From: CBDDFQ01 sp965227035
GTDB lineage: Bacteria > Pseudomonadota > Gammaproteobacteria > Burkholderiales > Burkholderiaceae_C
Assembly (NCBI GenBank): GCA_965227035.1
Contig: OZ245724.1
Span: 434,001-498,000 of the forward strand
Direction of reading: 5' to 3'
Length of the DNA stretch: 64,000 nt
Shown: piece by piece, positions 33,871-42,278 of the stretch
How positions within the stretch are numbered: the stretch's first letter is position 1
Layout: the number at the start of each line of letters is the position of its first letter
The notes under the pieces: generated by a model
What the model was told of the DNA's origin: nothing
The model's input: only the letters and a program-made list of their open reading frames with translations
Database searches by the model: none
Made by a program: the position numbers and the translations under genes

Positions 33871-34776
33871 TCAAAGCAAGGACACGATAGCCTCGCGAAG
33901 AAAATTGATCGCTGGATCTTCTGCATTGCGTTTGTGCCAGTAAAGGTACACGCCGATGGGCGGAATCTGAGCGTCGATCTTGACTTGTTTAAGCTTGAAC
34001 GCTGCGCCAAACATCTCGAACAATTCAATCGGAACGATGGCGATCAAGTCGGAGTTCGCAACGATGCTCGGAATCGCGGGCAGATGATTCGGCGCGCAAT
34101 ACATGAATGGCTGGCGAATATGCTCTCCGGCCGCCGCGAGCGCCATTGCGCGCACAGGTGTCATCAGCTTCGAATCGACGAAGGGTGTCTTTGCAAGCTC
34201 GGTCAGTGTGATGGAATCACCCACCTTCGGGTGATCGGTGCGAGCGATGCAGACGACCGAGGTGTCGTAGAGATGCAGCTTTGGAACGCTCGATTCCGTC
34301 TCCGGAAAAAATCCCACTGCTACATCCACTTCGTCGTTGTCGAGGACGGCTCTGATATTTTCCGGTTGTACATGCACAGTCTCCAGGCGCGCGCGTGGTG
34401 TCATTCGTGAAAGATGCGCGGCAAGTTTGGGTGCAAGTGCGATTGCTCCGATTTCGTTCGCGCCCACTCGAAAAATGCTGGTGGTGAGCCGCGGCTGAAA
34501 CTCCTTGAGCTTGCCAACTTCGAGTTCCAGTATTTGAAGAACTTTCATTGCAGGCGCGTGCAGTTTGCGCGCGAACGGTGTCGGCTCCATTCTGTTTCCG
34601 ACGCGAACGAACAAGGGGTCATCGAAGGAAGAGCGCATCTTGTCCAGCGTATGACTCAAGGTCGATTGCGATACGCCAAGTCTGTCTGCAGCTCTCGTGA
34701 CAGTGCCTTCATCAATGATGCCGATAAGCGCTTGAAGCTCGTACGTGTTGGGCAAACGGCTATTGAAGATGTTCAT
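33871..34776 (-). CDS. LysR-family transcriptional regulator (NodD-like branch)
   Basis: A 301-residue regulator whose helix-turn-helix reads LQALIGIIDEGTVTRAADRLGVSQSTLSHTLDKMRSSFDDPLFVRVGNRMEPT, the branch that often controls aromatic-degradation genes. The start at 34776 gives the standard length; an ATG at 34845 would add 23 atypical residues. It is convergent with the box transporter operon and divergent from a small unknown gene, so its target is unclear. Confidence 0.88.
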   Translation of the reverse strand: MNIFNSRLPNTYELQALIGIIDEGTVTRAADRLGVSQSTLSHTLDKMRSSFDDPLFVRVGNRMEPTPFARKLHAPAMKVLQILELEVGKLKEFQPRLTTSIFRVGANEIGAIALAPKLAAHLSRMTPRARLETVHVQPENIRAVLDNDEVDVAVGFFPETESSVPKLHLYDTSVVCIARTDHPKVGDSITLTELAKTPFVDSKLMTPVRAMALAAAGEHIRQPFMYCAPNHLPAIPSIVANSDLIAIVPIELFEMFGAAFKLKQVKIDAQIPPIGVYLYWHKRNAEDPAINFLREAIVSLL

Positions 34777-34936
34777 AACTTCTATCGATTCGGCGGGGTA
34801 TCCGCTCAGTCCATTTGACGGCACGATCACTTCTTGCGCAATCAATTGTTAGTGGCATTTGTTTTTGAAAAGTGCGGCTGCATTCTTCTCCGAATTTTTC
34901 TTCGAGACCTTTCTCGAAAAGCGAGCTTCGACGCAC

Positions 34937-35206
34937 ATGTCCGAAAACAACTACGACTCTTTGTTCACTACGTCGGAGATTGGATTTCTCCGGTCGATGG
35001 ATGCGCTTTGTCATGACAAGGAAGGACGCATCGTTCTCCTTGGACTAAGCTTCGAAGAGACATGCGAGTACCTGATCGGATATCGGAAGAACATGACGTC
35101 GCCCGATTCGAACAACGCCGCGAAAAACTTCCTTGCCTTGAGCAGGAAACACGAAGTTGCAAGGAGCGCCGCGCTCGCCTCAATGCGGATACCGCCGATC
35201 GGTTAA
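34937..35206 (+). CDS. Small hypothetical protein
   Basis: An 89-residue acidic protein without signal peptide or hydrophobic segment; I recognise no family. Sequence such as TTSEIGFLRSMDALCHDKEGRIVLLGLSFEETCEYLIGYRKN looks like a compact helical protein rather than chance translation. No strong ribosome site precedes the ATG; an in-frame ATG at 34859 would add 26 hydrophobic/aromatic residues. It stands alone between a divergent LysR gene and ohr. Confidence 0.55.
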   Translation: MSENNYDSLFTTSEIGFLRSMDALCHDKEGRIVLLGLSFEETCEYLIGYRKNMTSPDSNNAAKNFLALSRKHEVARSAALASMRIPPIG

Positions 35207-35382
35207 GTCGAGACTGATCTAAGCCACTCTCGGGCATTTGGAACTTAGCGTGTCCGAGTCTCGCCAACAGGCCTGCGGAAGTGACTCCGCGTCGCGTCAT
35301 TTGAAGTTCTGTTTAGTCCGGTAGAGTCTGGGTTCGGTCTGTTCCGAATCAAATTCGATCAACTAATTTCAAAGGAATCAAC

Positions 35383-35811
35383 ATGGTCACCAAGCTCGAC
35401 AAAGTCCTCTATACCGCTCATGCAACCAGCACCGGAGGCCGCGACGGCCGCTCGGTCTCTTCGGACGGAATCCTCGACGTGAAACTCGCGCCTCCGAAAG
35501 AAATGGGCGGCGCGGGCGGTGCGACCAATCCCGAACAGCTCTTTGCAGCGGGCTACTCGGCATGTTTTCTCGGCGCCCTGAAGCACGTCGCGTCCATGGA
35601 AAAAGTTTCGCTGCCCGCAGATGCTTCCATCGCTGCGAGCGTAGGTATCGGCCCCATCCCAGCCGGTTTCGGTATCGAGGCGAAGCTGGTGGTCAGCCTG
35701 CCCGGAATGGACAAGGCAAAGGCGCAAGAACTCGTAGAAAAGGCACATCAGGTTTGCCCTTACTCGAATGCGACTCGCGGCAACATCGAAGTCACGCTCG
35801 AAGTCGCCTGA
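35383..35811 (+). CDS. ohr: Organic hydroperoxide resistance protein Ohr
   Basis: A 142-residue OsmC/Ohr-family thiol peroxidase that reduces organic hydroperoxides in the cytoplasm using a dihydrolipoyl-type reductant. The two redox cysteines are in GYSACFLGALKH (about residue 61) and HQVCPYSNATRGN (about residue 125), and the N-terminal LYTAHATSTGGRDGRS is typical of Ohr rather than OsmC. AAGGA precedes the ATG. An AAATT-N9-AATTT repeat at 35351-35369 could be a regulator site, but no ohrR is encoded nearby. Confidence 0.95.
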   Translation: MVTKLDKVLYTAHATSTGGRDGRSVSSDGILDVKLAPPKEMGGAGGATNPEQLFAAGYSACFLGALKHVASMEKVSLPADASIAASVGIGPIPAGFGIEAKLVVSLPGMDKAKAQELVEKAHQVCPYSNATRGNIEVTLEVA

Positions 35812-35897
35812 TCTAACGGGTTGGCCGTTCGGTGATTGCTGGCTGCCGACGGACGACGGCCGATCGCCGATGGCAGGAGTTGCCCGACCCGTTCCGC

Positions 35898-36791
35898 TTA
35901 CGCGCCGAACAACTCCGCCACGGTGCTACGCAGCCAGGCGTTTCCTCCATCGGTATGAAACCGTTCATGCCAGTGTTGCTTCACCTGATAGCCGGGAATC
36001 TCGTACGGCACCGGCATCACCCGGATTCGTTGTCGTGACGACATGAGCTCACCGTAACGCTGCGGCACTGTCGCGATGAGTTCCGTCTCGGCAACGATGC
36101 GCGCCACGCCCGAGAAGCTAGGCACACGCAGCATGACTTTTCTTTCCACGGCTGCGGTATCGAGCACCTTGTCCACGATCACGTGACCGGTGCCTGAAGC
36201 CGTCACCAGAATATGTCCTTCCCGCGAAAACGCAGCCTTGGTCAAGCGAGTTCCAATGCGCGGATGTTCGCTGGACACAAGGCAAACGAAGTTCTGCTCG
36301 AACAGCACTTGCTGGTAGAACCCCGCATCCAGTTGCGGCATGAATCCGACCGCGAGATCCACTTCCCCATCCTGCAACCGACGTACGCTGTCGTTGGAAA
36401 TCTTTTCGATTTCTATCTGTACCGAAGGTGCGACTTTCTTCAGGTGATTCAACAAAGTGGGTAACAGAAGGATCTCGCTGATATCGGTCATGCCGATTCG
36501 GAAATTCCGCGTTGCCTTTTTCGCCAGAAATTCTTTCCGGCTCGACTGCGCAATTTCGAGTTGGTTGATGGCCTCGCGTATGGCCGGCTGAATCGATTCG
36601 GCATACGGCGTCGGAACCATGCCGCGCGTTGTTCGACTGAACAGTTGATCGTCGAAGTGGGCGCGCAACTTGTTCAACGCGGTACTGGCCGCCGCCTGCT
36701 GTATTCCGAGCCGCTCGGCGGCCTTCGAAACGTTCGCCGTCTTGAACACCTCGTCGAATACCGACAGCCATTCCAGATCGAGTTTGGCCAT
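35898..36791 (-). CDS. LysR-family transcriptional regulator
   Basis: A 297-residue regulator with a NodD-like helix-turn-helix (LEWLSVFDEVFKTANVSKAAERLGIQQAAASTALNKLRAHFDDQLFSRT) and effector domain (FRIGMTDISEILLLPTLLNHLKKVAP, DGEVDLAVGFMPQL). It diverges from the Bug protein/decarboxylase-like pair at 36897-38901 with 105 bp between, containing a T-N11-A type element, and so probably controls that pair. Confidence 0.9.
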   Translation of the reverse strand: MAKLDLEWLSVFDEVFKTANVSKAAERLGIQQAAASTALNKLRAHFDDQLFSRTTRGMVPTPYAESIQPAIREAINQLEIAQSSRKEFLAKKATRNFRIGMTDISEILLLPTLLNHLKKVAPSVQIEIEKISNDSVRRLQDGEVDLAVGFMPQLDAGFYQQVLFEQNFVCLVSSEHPRIGTRLTKAAFSREGHILVTASGTGHVIVDKVLDTAAVERKVMLRVPSFSGVARIVAETELIATVPQRYGELMSSRQRIRVMPVPYEIPGYQVKQHWHERFHTDGGNAWLRSTVAELFGA

Positions 36792-36805
36792 GTTTGCCTT
36801 CTGTT

Positions 36806-36820
36806 ATTGAAAAACGCAAT
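36806..36820. promoter_or_regulatory. Candidate LysR box between divergent genes
   Basis: ATTG (36806-36809) and CAAT (36817-36820) form a short inverted repeat with 7 bases between and include the T-N11-A pattern expected of LysR sites. It lies 15 bases upstream of the LysR start. Short and common enough by chance to remain tentative. Confidence 0.35.
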
Positions 36821-36896
36821 ACATGTTATCTGCAGCAGTGGTTGCGCCAATACCGCTGGTCGCCAAGAATCTCTGCATAACTAGCAGGAGACAAAC

Positions 36897-37901
36897 ATGA
36901 GCGTTGCATTACACCCTCGATGGCGAGCGCTATGCATAGGCGCGGCAGCCGTCGCATCCTTGTCTGCAGTCGCGACCTTCTCGACGCCGGCATTCGCAGC
37001 AGATCACTACCCCAGCCGGGTCATCAAGCTTGTGGTGCCGTTCCCTCCGGGCGGTGGCAACGACACGTTGGGGCGGCTCGTGGCGCAGCGTCTGTCGACT
37101 GGTCTCGGTCAGCCTGTCATCGTCGAGAACCGTGCGGGTGCGGGCGGCAACATGGGCACCGAGCAGGTGGCGAATTCCAAACCCGATGGATATACGCTCA
37201 CTTTGGGTTTCGTCGCCAACATGGCTATGACGCCCAGTCTCGGCAAGGTCAACTACGACCCGATCAAGGATTTCGCGCCGATCAGCATGGTGGCGCAGGG
37301 CTATCAGATTCTGGTGGTGAATCCACAGGTTCCAGCCAACAACGTGGCCGAACTCATTGCGCTCGCGAAATCGAAGCCCGGCAAGCTGAACTACGCATCC
37401 GGCGGCAGCGGATCTCCGTTGCATCTCGTGGGTGAGCTGTTCAAGTACAAGACCGGAACCGACATCCAGCACATTCCTTATAAGGGCAGCGCGCCCGCCG
37501 CCACTGCAGTCATCGCGGGCGACACGGAAATGGTGTTCGGTGCGGTGGTGTCGATTCTTCCGTTCATTCAGTCCAATCGTGTGCGCGCATTAGCCGTGAC
37601 GTCGCCCAACCGTATCGCAGCCGCTCCTGATATTCCCACTCTCAACGAACTCGGCTATCCCGGCATCGAAGCGAGCTCCTGGTACGGCTTGTACGCACCT
37701 GCTGGAACACCTGCTGCAATCGTCAAGCGCCTGAACGAAGAGATGGTAAAGATTGCAAAGAACCCCGACTTCAAGGAGCAGTTGAACAAGCAAGGCCAGG
37801 AGGCTATTTCGAGCACACCGAAGGAGCTTGCGGCCTTCACTAAAAGCGAGTTCGACAAATGGGAGCGGGTCATCAAAACCGCCAACATCAAGGCAGACTA
37901 A
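36897..37901 (+). CDS. Bug/TctC-family periplasmic binding protein
   Basis: A 334-residue receptor: long signal peptide (to about AFAADHY), then YPSRVIKLVVPFPPGGGNDTLGRL, QPVIVENRAGAGGNMGTEQVAN, YASGGSGSPLHLVGELFK and QHIPYKGSAPAATAVIAG. It is immediately followed by the decarboxylase-like gene whose TTG start is one base after this stop, so they are co-transcribed. Likely captures a carboxylate related to that enzyme's substrate. Confidence 0.93.
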   Translation: MSVALHPRWRALCIGAAAVASLSAVATFSTPAFAADHYPSRVIKLVVPFPPGGGNDTLGRLVAQRLSTGLGQPVIVENRAGAGGNMGTEQVANSKPDGYTLTLGFVANMAMTPSLGKVNYDPIKDFAPISMVAQGYQILVVNPQVPANNVAELIALAKSKPGKLNYASGGSGSPLHLVGELFKYKTGTDIQHIPYKGSAPAATAVIAGDTEMVFGAVVSILPFIQSNRVRALAVTSPNRIAAAPDIPTLNELGYPGIEASSWYGLYAPAGTPAAIVKRLNEEMVKIAKNPDFKEQLNKQGQEAISSTPKELAAFTKSEFDKWERVIKTANIKAD

Positions 37902-37902
37902 A

Positions 37903-38901
37903 TTGAATCCTCTTGCACTCACCCTTGCCCTCGGACCCTACGACCACACGCGAGACGTCACCGACGGCTCGATTCCCGTCGAAGGCGTTGCACTGCGAAC
38001 ATTGAACCTGCCGATCGAGGAAATCTTTTATCGCTTCACGATGCATCGCGAGTGGGATATCTCCGAGATGTCGATGGCGAAATACATCGCGCTCCGATCG
38101 CAGCCGAACCCCGATCTGATCGCTCTGCCGGTGTTCATTTCGCGTGCGTTTCGCCATTCGATGTTCTATGTGAAAACCGGTAGCTCCATCAACTGTCCGG
38201 AAGATCTGGTCGGCAAAAAGGTCGGTATTCCCGAGTGGGCGCAGACTGCCGGCGTCTACGGGCGCGGCTATCTGTCGGACTACCTGAACATCGATCTCAA
38301 AAGTATTCAGTGGATTCAGGGCGGAGTGAATCAGGCGGGGCGAGTCGAGAAGGTGAAACTCAAACTACCGGATGGCCTGCAATACAAAAGCGTTCCCGAG
38401 AAGTCATTGAACGAGATGCTGATTTCGGGCGAAATCGACGCCGTTATGTCGGCTCGTCCACCGGCTAATTTCGGCTCGGGCGTAGACCGGCTCATCCCTA
38501 ACTATCAGGCGGAAGAAGAGAAGTATTTCCGTGACACGAACATCTTTCCGATCATGCATTCGCTAGTCATGAAGGCTCGCATCTACGAAGAGAATCCGTG
38601 GGTTGCGATGAATCTTTTCAAATCCTTCGACAAGGCGCGCCAGCAATCGATGGAGCGCATGTCGGATGTGACCGCATCGCATGTGCCCTTCGCCTGGCTG
38701 GCGGAATACGCAAGCAGGATGGCGGCGGTGTTCGGCGAGGACTTCTATCCGTATGGCATCGGGAAAGACGAGGGAGGCGCTATCAACCGCGCGACGCTCG
38801 AAGCCTTCTGCAAGTTCGGATTCGATCAGGGCGTTTGTGAGCGAAAGCTCTCGGTAGACGAGCTGTTTCCGAAGAACGTTGCGAGTTCGTTCAAGGTCTG
38901 A
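37903..38901 (+). CDS. 4,5-dihydroxyphthalate decarboxylase-like protein
   Basis: A 332-residue cytoplasmic protein with strong family markers: LTLALGPYDHTRDVTDG, LNLPIEEIFYRFTMHREWDISEMSMAKY, GKKVGIPEWAQTAGVYGRGYL and GGVNQAGRVEKVKLKLP, all typical of the Pht5/OphC decarboxylase family, which converts 4,5-dihydroxyphthalate to protocatechuate. The family shares the periplasmic-binding-protein fold, and many members in Burkholderiales have no proven substrate. The start is a TTG at 37903 directly after the Bug gene stop. No other phthalate gene is present, so the substrate is uncertain. Confidence 0.83.
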   Translation: MNPLALTLALGPYDHTRDVTDGSIPVEGVALRTLNLPIEEIFYRFTMHREWDISEMSMAKYIALRSQPNPDLIALPVFISRAFRHSMFYVKTGSSINCPEDLVGKKVGIPEWAQTAGVYGRGYLSDYLNIDLKSIQWIQGGVNQAGRVEKVKLKLPDGLQYKSVPEKSLNEMLISGEIDAVMSARPPANFGSGVDRLIPNYQAEEEKYFRDTNIFPIMHSLVMKARIYEENPWVAMNLFKSFDKARQQSMERMSDVTASHVPFAWLAEYASRMAAVFGEDFYPYGIGKDEGGAINRATLEAFCKFGFDQGVCERKLSVDELFPKNVASSFKV

Positions 38902-39011
38902 TGCAAAACAGAGCGATCGCAAACACGGCGGAAAGTCGAGTGCGGGCGAGAAGTAGGCGACCGAATTAGATGCGGATTAGCCCGATGGGCACGGAAAACT
39001 AACTGAAAGCC

Positions 39012-39803
39012 TCACTCCAGATACGAGGGATCTTTTCTGTCCAGCATGCGTCGCAAGGCATCCCAGTCTCGACCCTTGATGAACTTTTGAACCTTCTCGA
39101 ACTGCCGCGCTGCATGCTCGCAAACTTCCGCCGGTGGTTCGATCAGCTCTTCGCCGCCAGACATCGCGTCGATCTGGATCTGGCACGCCATTTCAAGGTA
39201 GTACATCTCTTCGAACGCTGCATGTACCGAATCACCCGCAGTGATCATTCCGTGATTTCGCAGGATCATCGATTTGTAGGATCCCAGATCGGTCACGAGC
39301 CTTTGCTGCTCGTCTTCATCCAATGAAATGCCTTCGTAGTCGTGATAGCCGATGCGATTGAAAAAACGCATCGCCTGCTGTGATGTAAAGCGAAGGCCGC
39401 GTTTTTGAGATGCGACAGCAACCGTCGCGCGAGTATGCGTGTGAAAAACGCAGTGCAGATCGGGCCGCGCCTTGTGGATTGCCGCGTGGATCACGAAGCC
39501 GGCGGGTTGCACTTCGAGTTCTTCGTCGGTGTTGACCGGCATGCCGTTCACATCGACCTTCACCAGATTCGAGGCGCTCACCTCTTCATAAAGAAGTCCG
39601 AACGCGTTGATCAGAAACTGGTTGTCGTTTCCCGGTACGCGAAGCGAGATGTGGTTGTAGATCATGTCGGTCCACTTGTAGTGGACGCACAGCCGATAGC
39701 AGGCTGCCAGCTCCTGACGCGCCGCCCATTCCTGCGCACTCACCTCGAGTGGCACCGATTTGCGGCGATCGGACAGGATTTGTTGAAGCTTGGAATTGAG
39801 CAT
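39012..39803 (-). CDS. Class II aldolase/adducin family protein
   Basis: A 263-residue protein of the AraD/FucA fold. Zinc ligands His121 and His123 (VFHTHTRATVAV) and His184 (LRNHGMITAG) are in place, with the conserved YNHISLRVPGND near residue 49. Bacterial members are aldolases, epimerases or decarboxylases acting on hydroxy acids; many, as here, are orphan catabolic enzymes. It is divergent from the ModA-like gene with 175 bp between, and convergent with the decarboxylase-like gene. Confidence 0.88.
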   Translation of the reverse strand: MLNSKLQQILSDRRKSVPLEVSAQEWAARQELAACYRLCVHYKWTDMIYNHISLRVPGNDNQFLINAFGLLYEEVSASNLVKVDVNGMPVNTDEELEVQPAGFVIHAAIHKARPDLHCVFHTHTRATVAVASQKRGLRFTSQQAMRFFNRIGYHDYEGISLDEDEQQRLVTDLGSYKSMILRNHGMITAGDSVHAAFEEMYYLEMACQIQIDAMSGGEELIEPPAEVCEHAARQFEKVQKFIKGRDWDALRRMLDRKDPSYLE

Positions 39804-39890
39804 GGGATGGTATTGCTTGATGGGTTGGTGGATTGACTCTAAGCGCTAAGTTCAGGTGCTTTAGTTTGGGTCCACATCAGAACGAAAGGG

Positions 39891-39903
39891 TATAGCAGCT
39901 ATA
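39891..39903. promoter_or_regulatory. 13-bp perfect palindrome in divergent gap
   Basis: TATAGCAGCTATA is a perfect odd palindrome, overlapped by GCAGC-N9-GCTGC (39895-39913). It lies between the divergent aldolase-like and ModA-like genes and could bind a dimeric regulator; no regulator gene is adjacent. Confidence 0.35.
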
Positions 39904-39978
39904 TGCATGCTGCAAATTATTCTTCCTGACCCGCATTAGACTTTGCATCAGCTTCAAAAAAAACCGGAGACCAGAACA

Positions 39979-40671
39979 ATGAAAACGATCAAGTGCATTT
40001 CCTCCATGGCAACACGCCAAGTCTTGAAGAAGATGGCGGAAAAATTCCAGTCCGAATCCGGATCCGGACAATCCGTTGCGCTCGAGTCGGTTGGGGGTGT
40101 CGACGCTGTCAAACGGCTCGAAGCCAGCGAAAAGTTCGATCTTGCTGTTCTCACGGCCGATGCCTTCCCCGGCCTGGTGAGCAAGGGCATCGTGGCTGGA
40201 GGGTCGATCAAGGCGGTTGCGTTGTCCGAAATGGTGATCGCGGTTTCGGATCAGGGTGCTAGCCCCAAGCTCGATACGCGCGAGGCACTCGTTGCTGCGA
40301 TGAAGAGTGCAAAAGCCATCGGCTATTCCTCCGGCCCAAGCGGGAAGGCGTTGATGCGGATTCTCGAACAGTGGGGCGTACTGGAAGAACTCAAGAGCCG
40401 CCTCGTGCAGGCAGTGCCAGGTGTTCCGGTCGGTAACCTGATTGCCGAAGGCAAAGTCGATATCGGCTTTCAGCAGCGCAGCGAGCTGATCCACTCCAAG
40501 GGTGTAGTCATCGTAGGTGCAATGCCCGCTGGCTATGAGGTGGACACCGTTTTCTCGGCGGCAGTCTGCACCAGTGCAGACGACGCAGAACTTGCGGCCG
40601 CCTTCATCGAATTCATCACCGGAAGTGCGGCCGACGCTGTGATTCGGGAAGAGGGCATGACGCCGCAATAG
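39979..40671 (+). CDS. ModA-like substrate-binding domain protein without signal peptide
   Basis: A 230-residue protein with the type-II periplasmic-binding fold of ModA-like proteins (IKCISSMATRQVLKKMAEKFQ, LESVGGVDAVKRLEASEKFDLAVLTADA, VGNLIAEGKVDIGFQQRSELI, AAFIEFITGSAADAVIREEGMTPQ). It starts with MKTIKCISSMATRQ and has no hydrophobic leader, so it appears cytoplasmic. No ABC permease or ATPase is linked to it. GGAG is 9 bases before the chosen ATG. Function unknown; ligand sensing or enzyme-like use of the fold is possible. Confidence 0.75.
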   Translation: MKTIKCISSMATRQVLKKMAEKFQSESGSGQSVALESVGGVDAVKRLEASEKFDLAVLTADAFPGLVSKGIVAGGSIKAVALSEMVIAVSDQGASPKLDTREALVAAMKSAKAIGYSSGPSGKALMRILEQWGVLEELKSRLVQAVPGVPVGNLIAEGKVDIGFQQRSELIHSKGVVIVGAMPAGYEVDTVFSAAVCTSADDAELAAAFIEFITGSAADAVIREEGMTPQ

Positions 40672-40700
40672 GCCTACGCTGCGGTAACTTCGTTGGCAGC

Positions 40701-42104
40701 CTACTTTCTTCCGACGAAGTGATCTGCGGCTCCCGCAGGCAGCCGATGTATTGGCCACAGACCGGCCAACGCGACCAGCGCGGCAATTACGAACGCGATC
40801 TTGTATTCGAAAGTGCTGGCGCCGAATCGCACCGAGTCGGGTAGCGATTCACCGACGCGCAACGCAATCGCGCCCAGCGTGATGCCCGCCGCCATGCTGA
40901 TCTGCGAGATGACATTGAAGAGGCCGTTTGCGTCGCGAATCTGTTTCTCCGGAATGTCCGAAAGAGCGAGCGTCGATACGCTGGTGAACTGAAGCGATCG
41001 AGTTGTGCCGCTCAGGAACAGCAGAGGCACGAGCACCCACACGGGAGTCGACGACGAGACCAGCGTCCAGCTCGCGATGCATATCGACGCGGCAACACCA
41101 TTCCAGAGCATCACGGTTCGATATCCATAGCGGCGCAAGGTCCGGATCGTCACGGCTTTCATGCCGAGGTTGCCCGCGAACATTACCAGCAACCACAGCC
41201 CTGAGTGAAACGCATCGAGTCCGAGTCCGAGCTGGAAGAACAGCGGCAGCAAAAACGGCATCGTGCTGATGCCCATGCGAGACAGCGAGCCGCCGAGCAT
41301 CGATGCCCTGAAAGTTTGTATGCCGAACGGCGCCAGATCGAGCATTGGATGCTGCGCGCGGCGGAAATGCCTGATGGCCAGCATCAGCAGGAACCCGCCA
41401 GCGGCGAGGATCGCAATCCTTGTGAAATCGACGGTGGCGGTCATTTGTTCGAAAGCGCCTACCAACGCGAATATGCCGATTCCGCTCAACAGGAAGCCTG
41501 TCCAGTCGAACGGATTGCGCTTGGCGGGTTCCATTTTCGGCATGACCCACAAAGCCAGGCCCAGGGCGATCATGCCTAGCGGTGCGTTAAGGAAAAAGAT
41601 CCAGTGCCAGCTAAGCTGACTGGTGATGAATCCGCCGAGAGGTGGCGCGATCACGGGCGCAACGAGTGCGGGCCAGACCAGATTCGACATCGCAGCCATG
41701 CGCCTTTCGATGGGTGTGTGGCGCAGCACCAGCAGGCGTCCTACGGGCACCATCAAGGCACCGAATGCTCCCTGCAACACGCGAAGTGCAACGAAGGTGT
41801 GCACGTCGGGAGCAAGGCCGCAGGCAATCGAGGTGAGGGTGAAGCCAGCGATCGCCAACATGAAGACGCGCTTTCCGCCCAGGCGGTCTGCGATCCAGCC
41901 GCTGACCGGGATGAATACTGCAAGCGCCAGCATGTAGGCGCTCATGGCAACGTTGAGCTGCACCGCCTCGACCTTGAAGGATTGCGCCATCGCTGGAAGG
42001 GCGGTCGCAATGATGTTGCCGTCCAGCACTTCCATGAACATCGCGCCGGTAACGAGGAAGGTGACGAGTCGGAGCCGTGAGCCTTCGAGGGTCGAGGAAT
42101 TCAT
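40701..42104 (-). CDS. MFS transporter, DHA2 (EmrB/QacA) drug-efflux family
   Basis: A 467-residue inner-membrane protein with 12-14 predicted hydrophobic segments. Family motifs are clear: FMEVLDGNIIATALPAMAQSF in helix 1, GWIADRLGGKRVFMLAIAGFTLTS (motif A) and RVLQGAFGALMVPVGRLLVLRHTP. DHA2 pumps expel drugs or organic compounds using proton motive force. The start at 42104 gives the normal N-terminus. It is convergent with the ModA-like gene (30 bp gap) and divergent from the frameshifted LysR gene. Confidence 0.9.
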   Translation of the reverse strand: MNSSTLEGSRLRLVTFLVTGAMFMEVLDGNIIATALPAMAQSFKVEAVQLNVAMSAYMLALAVFIPVSGWIADRLGGKRVFMLAIAGFTLTSIACGLAPDVHTFVALRVLQGAFGALMVPVGRLLVLRHTPIERRMAAMSNLVWPALVAPVIAPPLGGFITSQLSWHWIFFLNAPLGMIALGLALWVMPKMEPAKRNPFDWTGFLLSGIGIFALVGAFEQMTATVDFTRIAILAAGGFLLMLAIRHFRRAQHPMLDLAPFGIQTFRASMLGGSLSRMGISTMPFLLPLFFQLGLGLDAFHSGLWLLVMFAGNLGMKAVTIRTLRRYGYRTVMLWNGVAASICIASWTLVSSSTPVWVLVPLLFLSGTTRSLQFTSVSTLALSDIPEKQIRDANGLFNVISQISMAAGITLGAIALRVGESLPDSVRFGASTFEYKIAFVIAALVALAGLWPIHRLPAGAADHFVGRK

Positions 42105-42278
42105 GGGATCTGTGTAGTTCGGCTGATGTCGCGGTGGAGATTTTCGCAGCGAATTGTTAACGGAAGGTACGAAATGCAAGTGCCGCAAGCCTCAGGCACG
42201 ATTCTTGAAGGCATCCCCTTCGATTGACCATTCCGCCAGCGTCCGGTTTCTCCGGCGTGGTTTCAGGATGGCGCGGAG

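Noticed and set aside
35351..35369. AAATT-N9-AATTT upstream of ohr as an OhrR operator
   Set aside because: The arms are short and AT-only, spacing does not clearly match known OhrR sites, and no ohrR is nearby; kept only as a remark under ohr.
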